Positions 8,643 to 18,169 are shown, numbered from the stretch's first letter. The stretch is 36,503 nucleotides of DNA from CAYRMV01 sp964425255 (GCA_964425255.1 CAYRMV010000018.1:1-36503), one strand, 5' to 3'. A program made the numbers and translations. The notes: generated from the sequence alone by a model not told the origin.

Positions 8643-8738
8643 CTTTTTTGGAGTTATTCCTAAATTTAGGAGTTATACTTCTATCAATCAAGATTAGAAA
8701 ACGATTCAAAAACAGCAGCGATAGCTACTTTTTTATAC

Positions 8739-11435
8739 ATGAAATTGACACATAAAATCGGACTTTGGGGAGCATTTATCTTGCTTCTTTTTGCATGTTC
8801 AACGGATAAGAACACGTTGATTAATCGTACTTATCACAGTACTACAGCTCGTTACAACGGATATTTCAATGCGACAGAATTGTTGAATATGTCGATGAAA
8901 ACTTACCGGAGTTCTCGCAAAGAAAATTTTGATTCGCTTTTACCAATCAATCCATTACCCAATAACGAAGAAGTTTTGGGTTTATATCCAGCCATTGACA
9001 CAGCAATCGTAAAATGTACGAAAGTGATAACCAATCATGCGATGCCTAGCGCTGAAAATTACGGAAAAAAGAAAGCGGAATACAACCGATGGATTGATGA
9101 AAACTGGACAACGATTGGAGTAGCCAATTATTACCGAAGAGATTACGATGGATCGATTAAAAATCTGGAATTCGTTCGAAGATTTTTTGGTAAAGACCCT
9201 TCCAATTACATCGCTACTTTGTGGATTGCCAAAGCAGAGATCGAAACGAAACAATATTCCAAGGCACAGTTCAATTTAGACGCACTAAGCAAAGCAGCAG
9301 AAGAACAAGACTTTATCGATCAATCAAAGAAAAAAATATTCAAAAAAGAGAAAGAAGAAGGTAATAAAAAGAAGAAAAAGAAAACAAGAAAAAGTAAAAA
9401 GCGTAAAAAGAAGGAAGAAGAAGAAAACAAGCACGTTGAATTTCCAAAATCCATTCGTTTTGATCTTGAAAAAACGAAAGCAGATTTAGCTTTGCGGAAA
9501 AATGACTTGGATAACGGGATCAAATATTTAGAAGAATCCCTAAAACACACCAAAAAGAAAGCTGAAAAAGCCCGTGTACACTTTATTTTGGGACAACTTT
9601 ATGCCGAAAAGGGCTCGAATGTAGAAGCGAAAGAACACTTTACCAAATCAATCAAAAACAATGCGCCATTTGAAATGGCGTTCAATGCACGTATCAAACG
9701 AGCATTTATGGGTGGAGATGATAAAATCAAAAAAGAATTCGAAAAAATGCTCCGCGACCAAAAAAATGCGGAATTCAAAGACCAAATATATTATGCTTTA
9801 GCAGACATTGCTTTCCAAGAAGGAAACAAAGAAAAGGGTATTGAATATTTGCATAAATCAACATTCTATTCTATTTCTAACGCAAAGCAAAAAGGAAAAT
9901 CGTACGAACGTTTGGGAGATATTACGTTTGCAGATCGCGATTACATTCGTGCTCAAAAATACTACGACAGTTGTGCCAAAGTGATTCCAGAGCGCTATCC
10001 AAATGCTGAAGCGATAAAGAACAAAGCCACTAAATTATTAGACTTAGTGAAAGCGGTTGAAACCGCTCAATACGAAGACAGTGTTCAGCGCATTGCACAA
10101 ATGTCCCCTTCTGAGCAAAAAGATTTTGCCGAAAAATTGATTAAAAAAATCAAAGAAGACGAAGAAATCCGCAAGCGACAAGAAGCCAAAAAACTGCAAG
10201 AATTACAGAGTGTGCAAGCTGCTTTGAATCAAAATCAATCGGGAGGAAAATGGTATTGGAACAATGCCAAAAACCGCGCTGATGGCTTCAATGAATTCCG
10301 CAAACAATGGGGACAACGTGAAAATGAAGACAACTGGCGAAGAAGTGATAAAATCGTGGATGCAAATACCGCAGGGTCGGAAATTGATCCTGAAACCAAT
10401 CAACCCATTGTCAATGCGCCCAAAAAAGATAGCTTAACACCCGAAGCCTTGCTTGCAAAACTTCCTGTTGGAGATTCAGCGATAAAAGCATCCAATGACC
10501 GATTAGTAAGTGCCTTGTACGATGCGGGAATCATTTACAAAGATCAGTTAAATGAACCTTCCTATGCGGAGAAACAATTCAAACAAATCTTGGATCGTAA
10601 ATACGAATCGGAATTTAATTTGCTTGCTTCTTACCAAATCTACAAAATTCATGAAAAAGGTGATGCCGTAAAAGCTACTGAACAAAAAAATTACATTTTG
10701 ACCTATTACCCAAGTTCCGATTATGCCAAATATTTGCGTGACCCGAACTATTTTATCAAACGAAAAGAAATTGAAGCCTTAGCCGAACAAGAATACATCA
10801 ATTACTTAGATCGATACAACAGAGGTTTGTATTATCCCGTTATTTATAAAGCGGATGAAGTAATTGAAAAAGAAAAAGAAAACCCATATCGTTCCAAATA
10901 CATGCTTTTGAAAGCACTTTCATTGGGTCAAACGAGTACGGATAAACAACCTTTAATTCCCGTTTTAACACAGGTCACTACGGAATATCCAGGGACACCC
11001 GAAGATGCAAAAGCAAAAGAAATGTTGGACATTATCAAAAATGGATATTCTGCCAACATCGCAGTTGATTTTAGTAAAAAATCCATTTTCAAATACGAAG
11101 AAAACAAAGAACATTGGATCATTATTTTCTTGGATGATAAAGAAAGTGCAAGTTTAGCTAAATCGAAAGTAGCTGATTTCAACAAAGAATTTTTCAGTCG
11201 TGACAAATTAAATACTTCATCCAAAATCTATGGCGACAATAAAAATGTAATTGCTGTCAAAGGTTTTTCTGAAATGGATGCGGAACGATACATGAAAGTA
11301 TTTAAAGATACCCGTAAACATTTGTTAGATTTGAATAAATCTAAAATTATTTCCATTTCACAGCAGAACATGCAAACCCTTTTCGAAACACGAAAACTAG
11401 GTGAATACGAGATATTTTATTTGGAGAATTATTAA
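8739..11435 (+). CDS. porW: Large TPR lipoprotein, PorW/SprE-like T9SS component
   Basis: 898 residues. The N-terminus is a lipoprotein signal (LLLFAC, lipid-anchored Cys20) followed by NRTYHSTTARYNGYFNATEL, a pattern recognised in PorW/SprE outer-membrane-associated lipoproteins needed for type IX secretion and gliding. TPR-like helical repeats fill most of the protein (for example around YFGKDPSN, ALADIAFQEGNKEKGIEYL, YERLGDITFADRDYIRAQKY). A striking Lys/Glu-rich tract lies at about residues 197-231, between TPR blocks. The gene is monocistronic: cutC converges on it 50 bp downstream and a possible own promoter lies upstream. The assignment rests on recognised sequence pattern and architecture; the precise orthology is inferred. 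Confidence 0.82.
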   Translation: MKLTHKIGLWGAFILLLFACSTDKNTLINRTYHSTTARYNGYFNATELLNMSMKTYRSSRKENFDSLLPINPLPNNEEVLGLYPAIDTAIVKCTKVITNHAMPSAENYGKKKAEYNRWIDENWTTIGVANYYRRDYDGSIKNLEFVRRFFGKDPSNYIATLWIAKAEIETKQYSKAQFNLDALSKAAEEQDFIDQSKKKIFKKEKEEGNKKKKKKTRKSKKRKKKEEEENKHVEFPKSIRFDLEKTKADLALRKNDLDNGIKYLEESLKHTKKKAEKARVHFILGQLYAEKGSNVEAKEHFTKSIKNNAPFEMAFNARIKRAFMGGDDKIKKEFEKMLRDQKNAEFKDQIYYALADIAFQEGNKEKGIEYLHKSTFYSISNAKQKGKSYERLGDITFADRDYIRAQKYYDSCAKVIPERYPNAEAIKNKATKLLDLVKAVETAQYEDSVQRIAQMSPSEQKDFAEKLIKKIKEDEEIRKRQEAKKLQELQSVQAALNQNQSGGKWYWNNAKNRADGFNEFRKQWGQRENEDNWRRSDKIVDANTAGSEIDPETNQPIVNAPKKDSLTPEALLAKLPVGDSAIKASNDRLVSALYDAGIIYKDQLNEPSYAEKQFKQILDRKYESEFNLLASYQIYKIHEKGDAVKATEQKNYILTYYPSSDYAKYLRDPNYFIKRKEIEALAEQEYINYLDRYNRGLYYPVIYKADEVIEKEKENPYRSKYMLLKALSLGQTSTDKQPLIPVLTQVTTEYPGTPEDAKAKEMLDIIKNGYSANIAVDFSKKSIFKYEENKEHWIIIFLDDKESASLAKSKVADFNKEFFSRDKLNTSSKIYGDNKNVIAVKGFSEMDAERYMKVFKDTRKHLLDLNKSKIISISQQNMQTLFETRKLGEYEIFYLENY

Positions 11436-11485
11436 CATGAATTCGATTGACTTCGTAGCATCTTAGTCTATATTCAAATTTCAAT

Positions 11486-12190
11486 TCACAATTTTTCGAT
11501 TTCGGAAATAATTTCCAATGCTTTGCTTGCATCAAATGACAAAGTTGTAGTTTCAAACAAAGTCTTTTCTGCTTGTTTTTGAAGAGATGTACCCGAAAAA
11601 TGAATCGAATCTGGCTGAATTTGTTGACATAATTGTCGGACATTTAACTTCGTGATTCCACCACCAAGCATTAATTCCATTTGACCTGAAAGTTGTTTCT
11701 TCATTTTGAGTAAGGTATCCGTTCCCGCTTCACAAGTTGCAGCTTGACCCGAAGTTAAAACACGATGAAAGCCCAATTCAAGTAAAAACGTAAACGCATC
11801 TTCCCAATCAGGAATTAAGTCTATCGCACGATGAAACGTAAACGGTATCGAAGGAAATAGACGAACAATTTCTTCCATAAAATCGCGATCTAGCTCACCC
11901 GATTGCTTTTGAGCACCAACAACCAAACCACTTGCACCAGCATTCAATGCCCGTTCCATGTCTAACAATTGAATCTTTTTTTCGCTTGTAGAATAAATAA
12001 AATCCCCAGGTCTTGGTCGTATCAAAACATGTGTTTCGATTTGTTTACTCGCTATTTCGATCCAAGCCAAAGAAGGCGTTGTTCCTCCTTGATCTAAATT
12101 TTGACACAATTCAATACGATGAATCAAGTTTGAATGAGCGAAAGCAAACTCCAATGCCTCTATCGAAGCTGTACACAATTCAATTTTCAT
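11486..12190 (-). CDS. cutC: CutC family protein (copper homeostasis family)
   Basis: 234 residues, typical for the CutC TIM-barrel family. It opens with MKIELCTASIEAL and contains the family stretches ELCQNLDQGGTTPS, VLIRPRPGDF, GLVVGAQ, TFHRAID and HRVLTSGQAATCEAG, ending with LMLGGGI and FSGTS. The family was linked genetically to copper tolerance in E. coli, but the biochemical role is unsettled and no enzymatic reaction should be assumed. Its ATG overlaps the stop of the upstream ligase-family gene by 4 bp, so it is the last gene of the rnpA-led operon. No terminator was recognised in the 50 bp to the convergent porW-like gene. Confidence 0.93.
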   Translation of the reverse strand: MKIELCTASIEALEFAFAHSNLIHRIELCQNLDQGGTTPSLAWIEIASKQIETHVLIRPRPGDFIYSTSEKKIQLLDMERALNAGASGLVVGAQKQSGELDRDFMEEIVRLFPSIPFTFHRAIDLIPDWEDAFTFLLELGFHRVLTSGQAATCEAGTDTLLKMKKQLSGQMELMLGGGITKLNVRQLCQQIQPDSIHFSGTSLQKQAEKTLFETTTLSFDASKALEIISEIEKL

Positions 12191-13752
12191 GAGGAAATTT
12201 CTTTCTTGGAAAGATCAAAAAGAGAAGTAAACAGCAAACAAAAAACAACGAAAGCAACTCCCATTTGTGTTTCCAAGGTATCTTCTACTAGGAAAGAAAG
12301 CAGACAAATTATCCCTGAAGCTACTGTTAAAAAACGATTCGAACTTGTTGCTGACCGAAGCCAGCTTATCCAAAAAACAACAAAAATGAGAAGACCAATT
12401 AATCCTGTTGAAATAGCAATTGTCAAAAATTGTTGATGTGTCCGTAAGCGGTTAGCAGCATGTAATAAACTGTTATTTTGACGATAAACTTGATCAAATT
12501 GTTGTTGAACATCTCCAATACCAACGCCAAAAACAAAATGCTTTTGCCAGATTTGCCAACCCGATTTCCAATATTCCAATCGTTGTAACAAACTATGCCC
12601 ATTTGGATCATGTTGATTTTTGAATTCTGTTTTTAAACCACGAATGCGATTCCAAATTCCCGTTTTACCATACACCACAGAAGGAATTCCCGCCTCGATT
12701 CGTTGAATGTCTGTCGAATTTAATTGTTGAACACCAATTGCATCCTTTCTCAATCCTTTGGAAGTCATGTAGCGCAAAACAGTACCATGAAGCGGTTGCC
12801 CTTTCTTATCTAATGAATCCAAAGGTATCGAAGCCCGTTTGTTCCATTCTCTTCGTAATTCCTCTGTATTGATAAACCAATAAATCGGGTAGCCATTTTC
12901 TAGATAAACGAATGAAGCATCATAATAATAAGGATTTCCTTCAGCTGTAAATTCAGGTCGATCCGTTAAATCTATCTTGCATTTTTCGGGTTGAAAGAAA
13001 TAAACCAAACCAGCACTGAACAATCCTAATCCACAAATAGTTATTATCCAAATCACCCATTTGATTGATTTTAATTCAGTTTGCTTGTAGACATAAAAAA
13101 GTCCAAATGAAAACACCCCAATCATGGTTAGAATTCCGCTTAACACTTGTGCATAATAGGCATATAAAGTAAAACCAATTGCTAAGAAAAAAAAGACTAA
13201 TCGAGTTAATGATTTTGAGTTTGTAAAGACAAAATACCAAGAAATTGCCCATGCCAAAGTGATCATCAACGAAAAGCGAACATGGCTAATAAACAAAGAC
13301 ATTCCTCGAATATCATCATACGTTTTATTTCCCCACCATTGATGATAGAATCCCCAATTTATCAGAGCAATCAAAGCCATCACAAAGGTGTAAATGGTCA
13401 AAATCAAACGGCTTTCTTTTGATGTTAAAAAAGGATGGGCGACAAAAACAAAAGGTAACAAGAAAAAAGGCGCTTTGATTTGTAAATCTTTCCAAGCAAA
13501 TGATAAATCATGAGACCAAAACAAGGAAATTAAATACCAACAAAAGAAAAGGAAAAGAAGCTTAAGCCATCTCGTTTGTTTCCATTGTAGCCAAACCGTT
13601 TTCCAATTTCCGCGGATAAGTGTTATTGCTATGAGCCATAAAGAAGACAAAGACAAAACTACTTTGTTCAGCGGTAAACCAATCACAAAGGCGATTAATC
13701 CAATAAAATAAAGAATACGAAATACCTTTTCCCGTCGGTTGGAATCACTCAT
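12187..13752 (-). CDS. O-antigen ligase / polymerase family membrane protein
   Basis: 521 residues with about ten to twelve hydrophobic segments, most in residues 10-260 and a final group after about residue 455. Between them is a large polar loop of about 200 residues. The loop ends in the Wzy_C-type pattern FGVGIGDVQQQFDQVY, then HQQFLTIAISTGLIGLL. This layout matches the WaaL/Wzy (Wzy_C) family, which joins or polymerises lipid-linked glycans at the inner membrane's outer face. No glycan biosynthesis genes are nearby, so the substrate is unknown and it may act in protein O-glycosylation or surface polysaccharide assembly. It follows ctpA by 27 bp and overlaps cutC by 4 bp. Confidence 0.85.
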   Translation of the reverse strand: MSDSNRREKVFRILYFIGLIAFVIGLPLNKVVLSLSSLWLIAITLIRGNWKTVWLQWKQTRWLKLLFLFFCWYLISLFWSHDLSFAWKDLQIKAPFFLLPFVFVAHPFLTSKESRLILTIYTFVMALIALINWGFYHQWWGNKTYDDIRGMSLFISHVRFSLMITLAWAISWYFVFTNSKSLTRLVFFFLAIGFTLYAYYAQVLSGILTMIGVFSFGLFYVYKQTELKSIKWVIWIITICGLGLFSAGLVYFFQPEKCKIDLTDRPEFTAEGNPYYYDASFVYLENGYPIYWFINTEELRREWNKRASIPLDSLDKKGQPLHGTVLRYMTSKGLRKDAIGVQQLNSTDIQRIEAGIPSVVYGKTGIWNRIRGLKTEFKNQHDPNGHSLLQRLEYWKSGWQIWQKHFVFGVGIGDVQQQFDQVYRQNNSLLHAANRLRTHQQFLTIAISTGLIGLLIFVVFWISWLRSATSSNRFLTVASGIICLLSFLVEDTLETQMGVAFVVFCLLFTSLFDLSKKEISS

Positions 13753-13779
13753 AGATGCCGTAGTTTACGACTTTAACGC

Positions 13780-15456
13780 TTATTTTTTCAAAATAGTGTT
13801 GTACTCCTGTTTGTTTTTCAAAACTTCTTTTGCCCGCTTCAATTCCTCATCGTAACGAAAAGCATCAATGGTTCTACCATTTTGAAAGTAATAGCGTGAA
13901 ATAATTTCATTTTCAAGCACTTCCTTGATTTCGGCTTTGAATTTTTCTAAATCCCGTTCTTTGGATGGAGTTACCATTTTCATCAAAGCTTCGTATTCCG
14001 ATTTCGAATCTTCAAAATACCCTTCCGTTTCAGCCGTTTTACGCATGCGCTTCAACATTTCTTCTGATGCAGTGGAATAATTAAACGTATCTCGCAATGC
14101 CATTTGCTTGAATTTTTCATAATCAGCATCACTCAATGAAAATGTACCCGCCTCTGGAATAGATGGATGCGAAAAATAATAATCTGTTGCGTAGTTAAAT
14201 ATCAAATTATTAACGACCAACATCGCTGTCAATCGGCTGTATTCGCGTGTTTCAACTTGAAGATCTGGTTCAATTCCACGACCGTCAATCACTTCACGAC
14301 CATTTTCCGTTTTGAATATTTTAATTAATGAATCTGGAATTTCTTTTGGTCTTTCACCTTCCGCTTTTTCGTAATATTCTAATTTTTGAACACATCTTCC
14401 GGAAGGAGTGTAGTATTTCGCAATCGTTATTTTCACTTTAGAACCATACTTCAAATCAAATGTACGTTGCACCAATCCTTTTCCAAAAGATGTTTGACCC
14501 ACAATCACTGCACGGTCCAAATCTTGTAAACTTCCGGCAACAATTTCACTTGCAGATGCTGATCCACCGTCTACCAAAACAACTAATGGAATTTCTAAAT
14601 CAAGTGGATTTTCTGTTGTTTTATACACGCGATTTTCATCTTGAATTCGGCCTTTCGTGGTAACAACTACTTGTCCTTTTTTGACAAATAGGTTGACAAT
14701 TTTCACTGCCTCAATCAATAATCCACCCCCGTTTCCACGAAGATCCAACACGAGTTGGTTCATTCCTTTCTCTTTTAGCGTGAGAAATGCCGACTTTACA
14801 TCCGATGCAGCTGTAGCAGTGAAACTATTTAACTTGATGTATCCAACTTGATTATCAAGCATCCCTGAATAAGGTACGTCGGGTAATTTAATTTCATCCC
14901 GTGTGATCGAAATCGTCTTTTCCTCTTTGTTATTGCGTAAAACCCGAACTTGGATTGTTGTTCCTTTTGGACCTTTAAGTGCACTCGAAACCTCATCACT
15001 GTTTTTCGATTTCATGTCTTTACCATCAATGGATAAGATTTTATCTCCAGCTAAAACACCTGCTTTTTGAGCTGGTTTGCCTTCATACGGTTCAGCGATG
15101 TACGTGTAATCTCCCATTTTTCGGATTAAAGCACCAATTCCACCATATTGACCTGTTGTCATCAAACGATAATCTTCCATGTTTGATTCATGGTAATAAA
15201 CGGTGTAGGGATCTAACTCGTTAAGCATGGCATCGATGGCCACTTTCGACATTTTCCCAGGTTGAGGTTCATCCACAAAATACATTTCCAAATGTTGGTA
15301 GATTAAATCCATCAACTCCATCCCTTTGATGTGTTCAAAACCGTTGGATTGAGCAAAAGTGGACGGCAGTAGAAAACACCAAAAAGCAAAAGTTAAAACG
15401 CTCTTTTTAGCTAGACGACTAAGTTTATTATTTTGTTGATTCATCGAAAAATGCAT
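13780..15456 (-). CDS. ctpA: C-terminal processing peptidase, S41 family
   Basis: 558 residues. An N-terminal signal peptide (LTFAFWCFLLPSTFAQS) sends it to the periplasm. A PDZ domain follows (GGIGALIRKMGDYTYI to DKILSIDGKD, about residues 104-180). The catalytic domain has GYIKLNSF, VLDLRGNGGG and VDGGSASASEIVAG, with the nucleophile at S301 and the Lys general base at K326 in SFGKGLVQ, the expected 25-residue spacing. A C-terminal region of about 170 charged residues is usual in Bacteroidota members. It begins 12 bp after rnpA; a second in-frame ATG at 15444 is an alternative start that would still keep the signal peptide. Confidence 0.95.
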   Translation of the reverse strand: MHFSMNQQNNKLSRLAKKSVLTFAFWCFLLPSTFAQSNGFEHIKGMELMDLIYQHLEMYFVDEPQPGKMSKVAIDAMLNELDPYTVYYHESNMEDYRLMTTGQYGGIGALIRKMGDYTYIAEPYEGKPAQKAGVLAGDKILSIDGKDMKSKNSDEVSSALKGPKGTTIQVRVLRNNKEEKTISITRDEIKLPDVPYSGMLDNQVGYIKLNSFTATAASDVKSAFLTLKEKGMNQLVLDLRGNGGGLLIEAVKIVNLFVKKGQVVVTTKGRIQDENRVYKTTENPLDLEIPLVVLVDGGSASASEIVAGSLQDLDRAVIVGQTSFGKGLVQRTFDLKYGSKVKITIAKYYTPSGRCVQKLEYYEKAEGERPKEIPDSLIKIFKTENGREVIDGRGIEPDLQVETREYSRLTAMLVVNNLIFNYATDYYFSHPSIPEAGTFSLSDADYEKFKQMALRDTFNYSTASEEMLKRMRKTAETEGYFEDSKSEYEALMKMVTPSKERDLEKFKAEIKEVLENEIISRYYFQNGRTIDAFRYDEELKRAKEVLKNKQEYNTILKK

Positions 15457-15468
15457 TTGGTTTCGAAT

Positions 15469-15858
15469 TTACAATTTTGTTTTGAGTTCTTGAATTAATT
15501 TATCAAGCAAAGCATTGAATTTACGTTCTAAAATGTCAAACGGAATATCTTCCGAAGAAGTGCGAAGCAAAAATAAAGCCATTTGTTGCTTATTTTCAGA
15601 TAAAACATCCTCCAAAGGTGTTTTGTTTTTACGAAGTAATTCACGCATTACACGCTTCGCATAATTGCGATCATGGGCCCGTCGGAAAACGCGTTTTGGC
15701 GCAGAAACTACCACTTGAAATGGAGAGTTTGAATCCAATTCCATCAAACGAAAATGCAGCAAAAAAGGATACGCCTTAACGGTCGTTTTATCTTCAAAAA
15801 GAAATTGTTGTTTTTTCTTGGAACAAAGTTTATATGCTTTCCCGAAAGATTCACTCAT
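15469..15858 (-). CDS. rnpA: Ribonuclease P protein component
   Basis: 129 residues from the ATG at 15858. It binds RnpB RNA for tRNA 5' maturation. The family core is clear: a basic N-terminus (YKLCSKKKQQFLF), VVVSAPKRVFRRAHDRNYAKR (the RNR-type signature) and RVMRELLRKN. An upstream in-frame TTG at 15867 overlaps the -7 element TATCTTTG and is rejected as start. rpmH, the usual partner in other phyla, is not next to it; instead ctpA follows after 12 bp. Confidence 0.92.
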   Translation of the reverse strand: MSESFGKAYKLCSKKKQQFLFEDKTTVKAYPFLLHFRLMELDSNSPFQVVVSAPKRVFRRAHDRNYAKRVMRELLRKNKTPLEDVLSENKQQMALFLLRTSSEDIPFDILERKFNALLDKLIQELKTKL

Positions 15859-15864
15859 GTTTGG

Positions 15865-15872
15865 CAAAGATA
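15865..15872 (-). promoter_or_regulatory. Putative -7 promoter element for rnpA
   Basis: On the minus strand TATCTTTG fits TAnnTTTG and ends 6 bases before the rnpA ATG, so the mRNA would be nearly leaderless. It probably drives rnpA-ctpA-ligase-cutC. Confidence 0.5.
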
Positions 15873-15938
15873 ACTGAAAATGATGAACGAAGCTTTAAGC
15901 TCATGTCGATTATCCAGAATAGGACCAAGCCCAACTAC

Positions 15939-17117
15939 TTAATTGAATTCAAATTGAAAATGCCATAACTCATCTATTTTCTTCGGATGAAAGGCACCAT
16001 TTAATTGTTCACACAAAGCTTGAATCAAAATATGTTGAAGTGAATCTTCTGTTAGTTCATTAAACTTCGCCGTTTTCTCTAAGGAAACAACCTGAAAAAG
16101 ACAGTTTTTTTGATCTAATTTTCGCAACATAAAACCAAGTACAACGGGCGTGTCTTCATTCGCTCGCATGGCAATCGAACTCATAGTCAACTCGTGCAAA
16201 AGCATTCCAAGTGGAACAAGTGTATCCATGGACATCGTTTCGACTTGTTGATCAGAAATGAATTCAATTTGTAAATAACAACGAGGTGAATTATTTCTCA
16301 ATGAAGAAATTAAATCTTCGATAAATCCTTTGACACTAATAAAACTTAGTTCGAGTGATTTCAACAAAATCAAATGTATGGCAGAAAGATTTTGAATTCG
16401 GTGGTGAATTTCTTGAAATGTTTCCAAATTGGTTAATCCATGATTCAAATATAAATTAACCACACTTGAAAGAAGTTGCAGGTTATTGTTTACGCGGTGA
16501 TGTACTTCCCGAAGCAAATATTCTTTTTTGTCACGCTGAAATTTAATTTCCGAAAACTGACTTGAAACCGTTTCGATTGCTGCTTCCAATGCCATTTTCT
16601 TGTCTTCTAAATGACGTTCTAACTGATTACGCAAAACATCTAATTCGAGTTTTTGTCGAATTCGAACCAAAAGGCTTGCCGAAATTTCAGCTAATAAATC
16701 AAAAATCTGAAGTAAATCATGTGAAAAAGCTATTTCTTCTTCATTCGTAGAACAAATGACACCTAATAATTCGCCATGAAATAAAATGGGTGAACAAACA
16801 CGAATCGAATTGGAATATTCTACACGTGAAAATTTCTCAATTGCCACTTCACCTTCAAGGCCTTTGTTGTATGGAACTGTAGTAAATTCGGGCTGAATTT
16901 TAATTCCATTTTTGTATTCACAAACGCAAAACAATTCTTTTTTGGAAGTGATTGCTTCAAAAATCTGACAATGATGTAAAGAAAAAGCAGAAGATAGCAC
17001 ATCGGCTAAGGCAAAATAAACTTCCTCATACGTCTCTGCATACGATGATTTGCGCATAAATTGCCTTACAACATCAACAACCTGTCCTGATGTGACGGTA
17101 TCAAACGAATTTTCCAA
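15939..17117 (-). CDS. GAF-HisKA_2 sensor histidine kinase-like protein with degenerate ATPase domain
   Basis: 392 residues, no signal peptide or membrane helix. Residues about 25-150 resemble a GAF domain, 155-200 a coiled coil, and LLREVHHRVNNNLQLLSSVV (from residue 201) is the HisKA_2 phosphoacceptor helix with H206/H207. The following ATPase region appears eroded. Where the N-box normally reads E-L-x-x-N-A, this protein has E309-L-T-M-S313-S, so the Mg-coordinating Asn is replaced by Ser, and no DxGxG box is seen before the C-terminal EQLNGAF segment. It may therefore be inactive or depend on a partner kinase. It starts 5 bp after the PorP/SprF gene, so it is cotranscribed with a T9SS surface module. 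Confidence 0.82.
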   Translation of the reverse strand: MENSFDTVTSGQVVDVVRQFMRKSSYAETYEEVYFALADVLSSAFSLHHCQIFEAITSKKELFCVCEYKNGIKIQPEFTTVPYNKGLEGEVAIEKFSRVEYSNSIRVCSPILFHGELLGVICSTNEEEIAFSHDLLQIFDLLAEISASLLVRIRQKLELDVLRNQLERHLEDKKMALEAAIETVSSQFSEIKFQRDKKEYLLREVHHRVNNNLQLLSSVVNLYLNHGLTNLETFQEIHHRIQNLSAIHLILLKSLELSFISVKGFIEDLISSLRNNSPRCYLQIEFISDQQVETMSMDTLVPLGMLLHELTMSSIAMRANEDTPVVLGFMLRKLDQKNCLFQVVSLEKTAKFNELTEDSLQHILIQALCEQLNGAFHPKKIDELWHFQFEFN

Positions 17118-17122
17118 ATTCT

Positions 17123-18169
17123 CTATTTTGTTTTCTTTTCGTTTGTAGTAGTTTGTTTGATTTCTTTATCTAAATTACGATTTTTTCCTAACAAATAGCT
17201 CAATTGAATTTCATGTGTCCCAGCATTGCTCATACGAACCTTCTTTGCCCCATATCCAAAAGCATAGGCTACATGGAAATTTTTCATCACATTTATTCCA
17301 AAAGAAACGGCAAATGAATTTCCTGTGCGGTATTGCAAACCTCCCCACATATATTTGTTGTAATGAGCTCTCGCACCAATATCCGCAGAAATCGGACTTC
17401 CCTTTACGCCTTTGATAATAACAAAAGGTTCCAAATCGAGTACTTCTTCTTCAATCGGAATTCGGTAAGACGAAACAACAAATAAATGACGATTTAAGGT
17501 ATTTCCAGTTTCAATAGAATTAATATTCCACGTATTATTCAACAATTGAGTTCCACTGATTCCCAGATAAAATCGCTCGCTGTAAACTACCAAACCAGAT
17601 TGAACATCCAATACATTTTGCTTGGAAACTTGTCCATTGAACTGAAGAAAAGCCACATCATCTGCTTCAATCAATTTTGCTTCATTTGGATTGATTTGAA
17701 AATTACCCCATCCAAAACCTAGCCCCACTCCAGCATTCAATGTTTTTGTCAACGGTAGATGAAAAGCATAACTAGCGAGAACACTTGTTTTTTGGAAAGG
17801 ACCAATCGCATCAGTCATAAATTTACCTCCGACGATATGTTTCATTTTACCAATCGTTCTAACTGGTCCTTCGTACAGATTATCGCCTTTCGTATTGAAT
17901 TCTTGTAATACGTTTCCACCTGATTTGCCAATGCGAATTTGTGAATGTCCCGTCAAAAACATGGTACGTGGGTTTCCAGTTGATGCCAACCACTGATTTC
18001 GGTATCCTAAATCCAATTGCATCAAATCATACATTCCTCCCGCAGCTGGGTTGAAAATATATGGATTGTTCACTACGTTAGCAAATTGAGCCTCTTGTTG
18101 TGCATTTACTCTCATTGAAATTGGAAATGAAAGTGCAATCAACCAAGTATAAATTCTAATCTTTTTCAT
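17123..18169 (-). CDS. PorP/SprF family type IX secretion system outer-membrane protein
   Basis: 348 residues with a cleavable signal peptide (WLIALSFPISMRVNAQQ). The family start QFANVVNNPYIFNPAAGGMY, followed by LDLGYRNQW, identifies PorP/SprF. These outer-membrane beta-barrel proteins are usually encoded just after a T9SS substrate with a gliding-type (type B) C-terminal domain and help its secretion or surface attachment. That context is present here: the upstream adhesin ends 11 bp before this start. Alternating hydrophobic strands in the C-terminal half (FAVSFGINVMKNFHVAYAFG) fit a barrel. It is probably dedicated to the adhesin rather than being the core PorP. Confidence 0.93.
   Translation of the reverse strand: MKKIRIYTWLIALSFPISMRVNAQQEAQFANVVNNPYIFNPAAGGMYDLMQLDLGYRNQWLASTGNPRTMFLTGHSQIRIGKSGGNVLQEFNTKGDNLYEGPVRTIGKMKHIVGGKFMTDAIGPFQKTSVLASYAFHLPLTKTLNAGVGLGFGWGNFQINPNEAKLIEADDVAFLQFNGQVSKQNVLDVQSGLVVYSERFYLGISGTQLLNNTWNINSIETGNTLNRHLFVVSSYRIPIEEEVLDLEPFVIIKGVKGSPISADIGARAHYNKYMWGGLQYRTGNSFAVSFGINVMKNFHVAYAFGYGAKKVRMSNAGTHEIQLSYLLGKNRNLDKEIKQTTTNEKKTK

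Noticed and set aside
12134..12436. 100-codon plus-strand frame
   Set aside because: Antisense to the cutC/ligase junction, low complexity and without recognisable domains.
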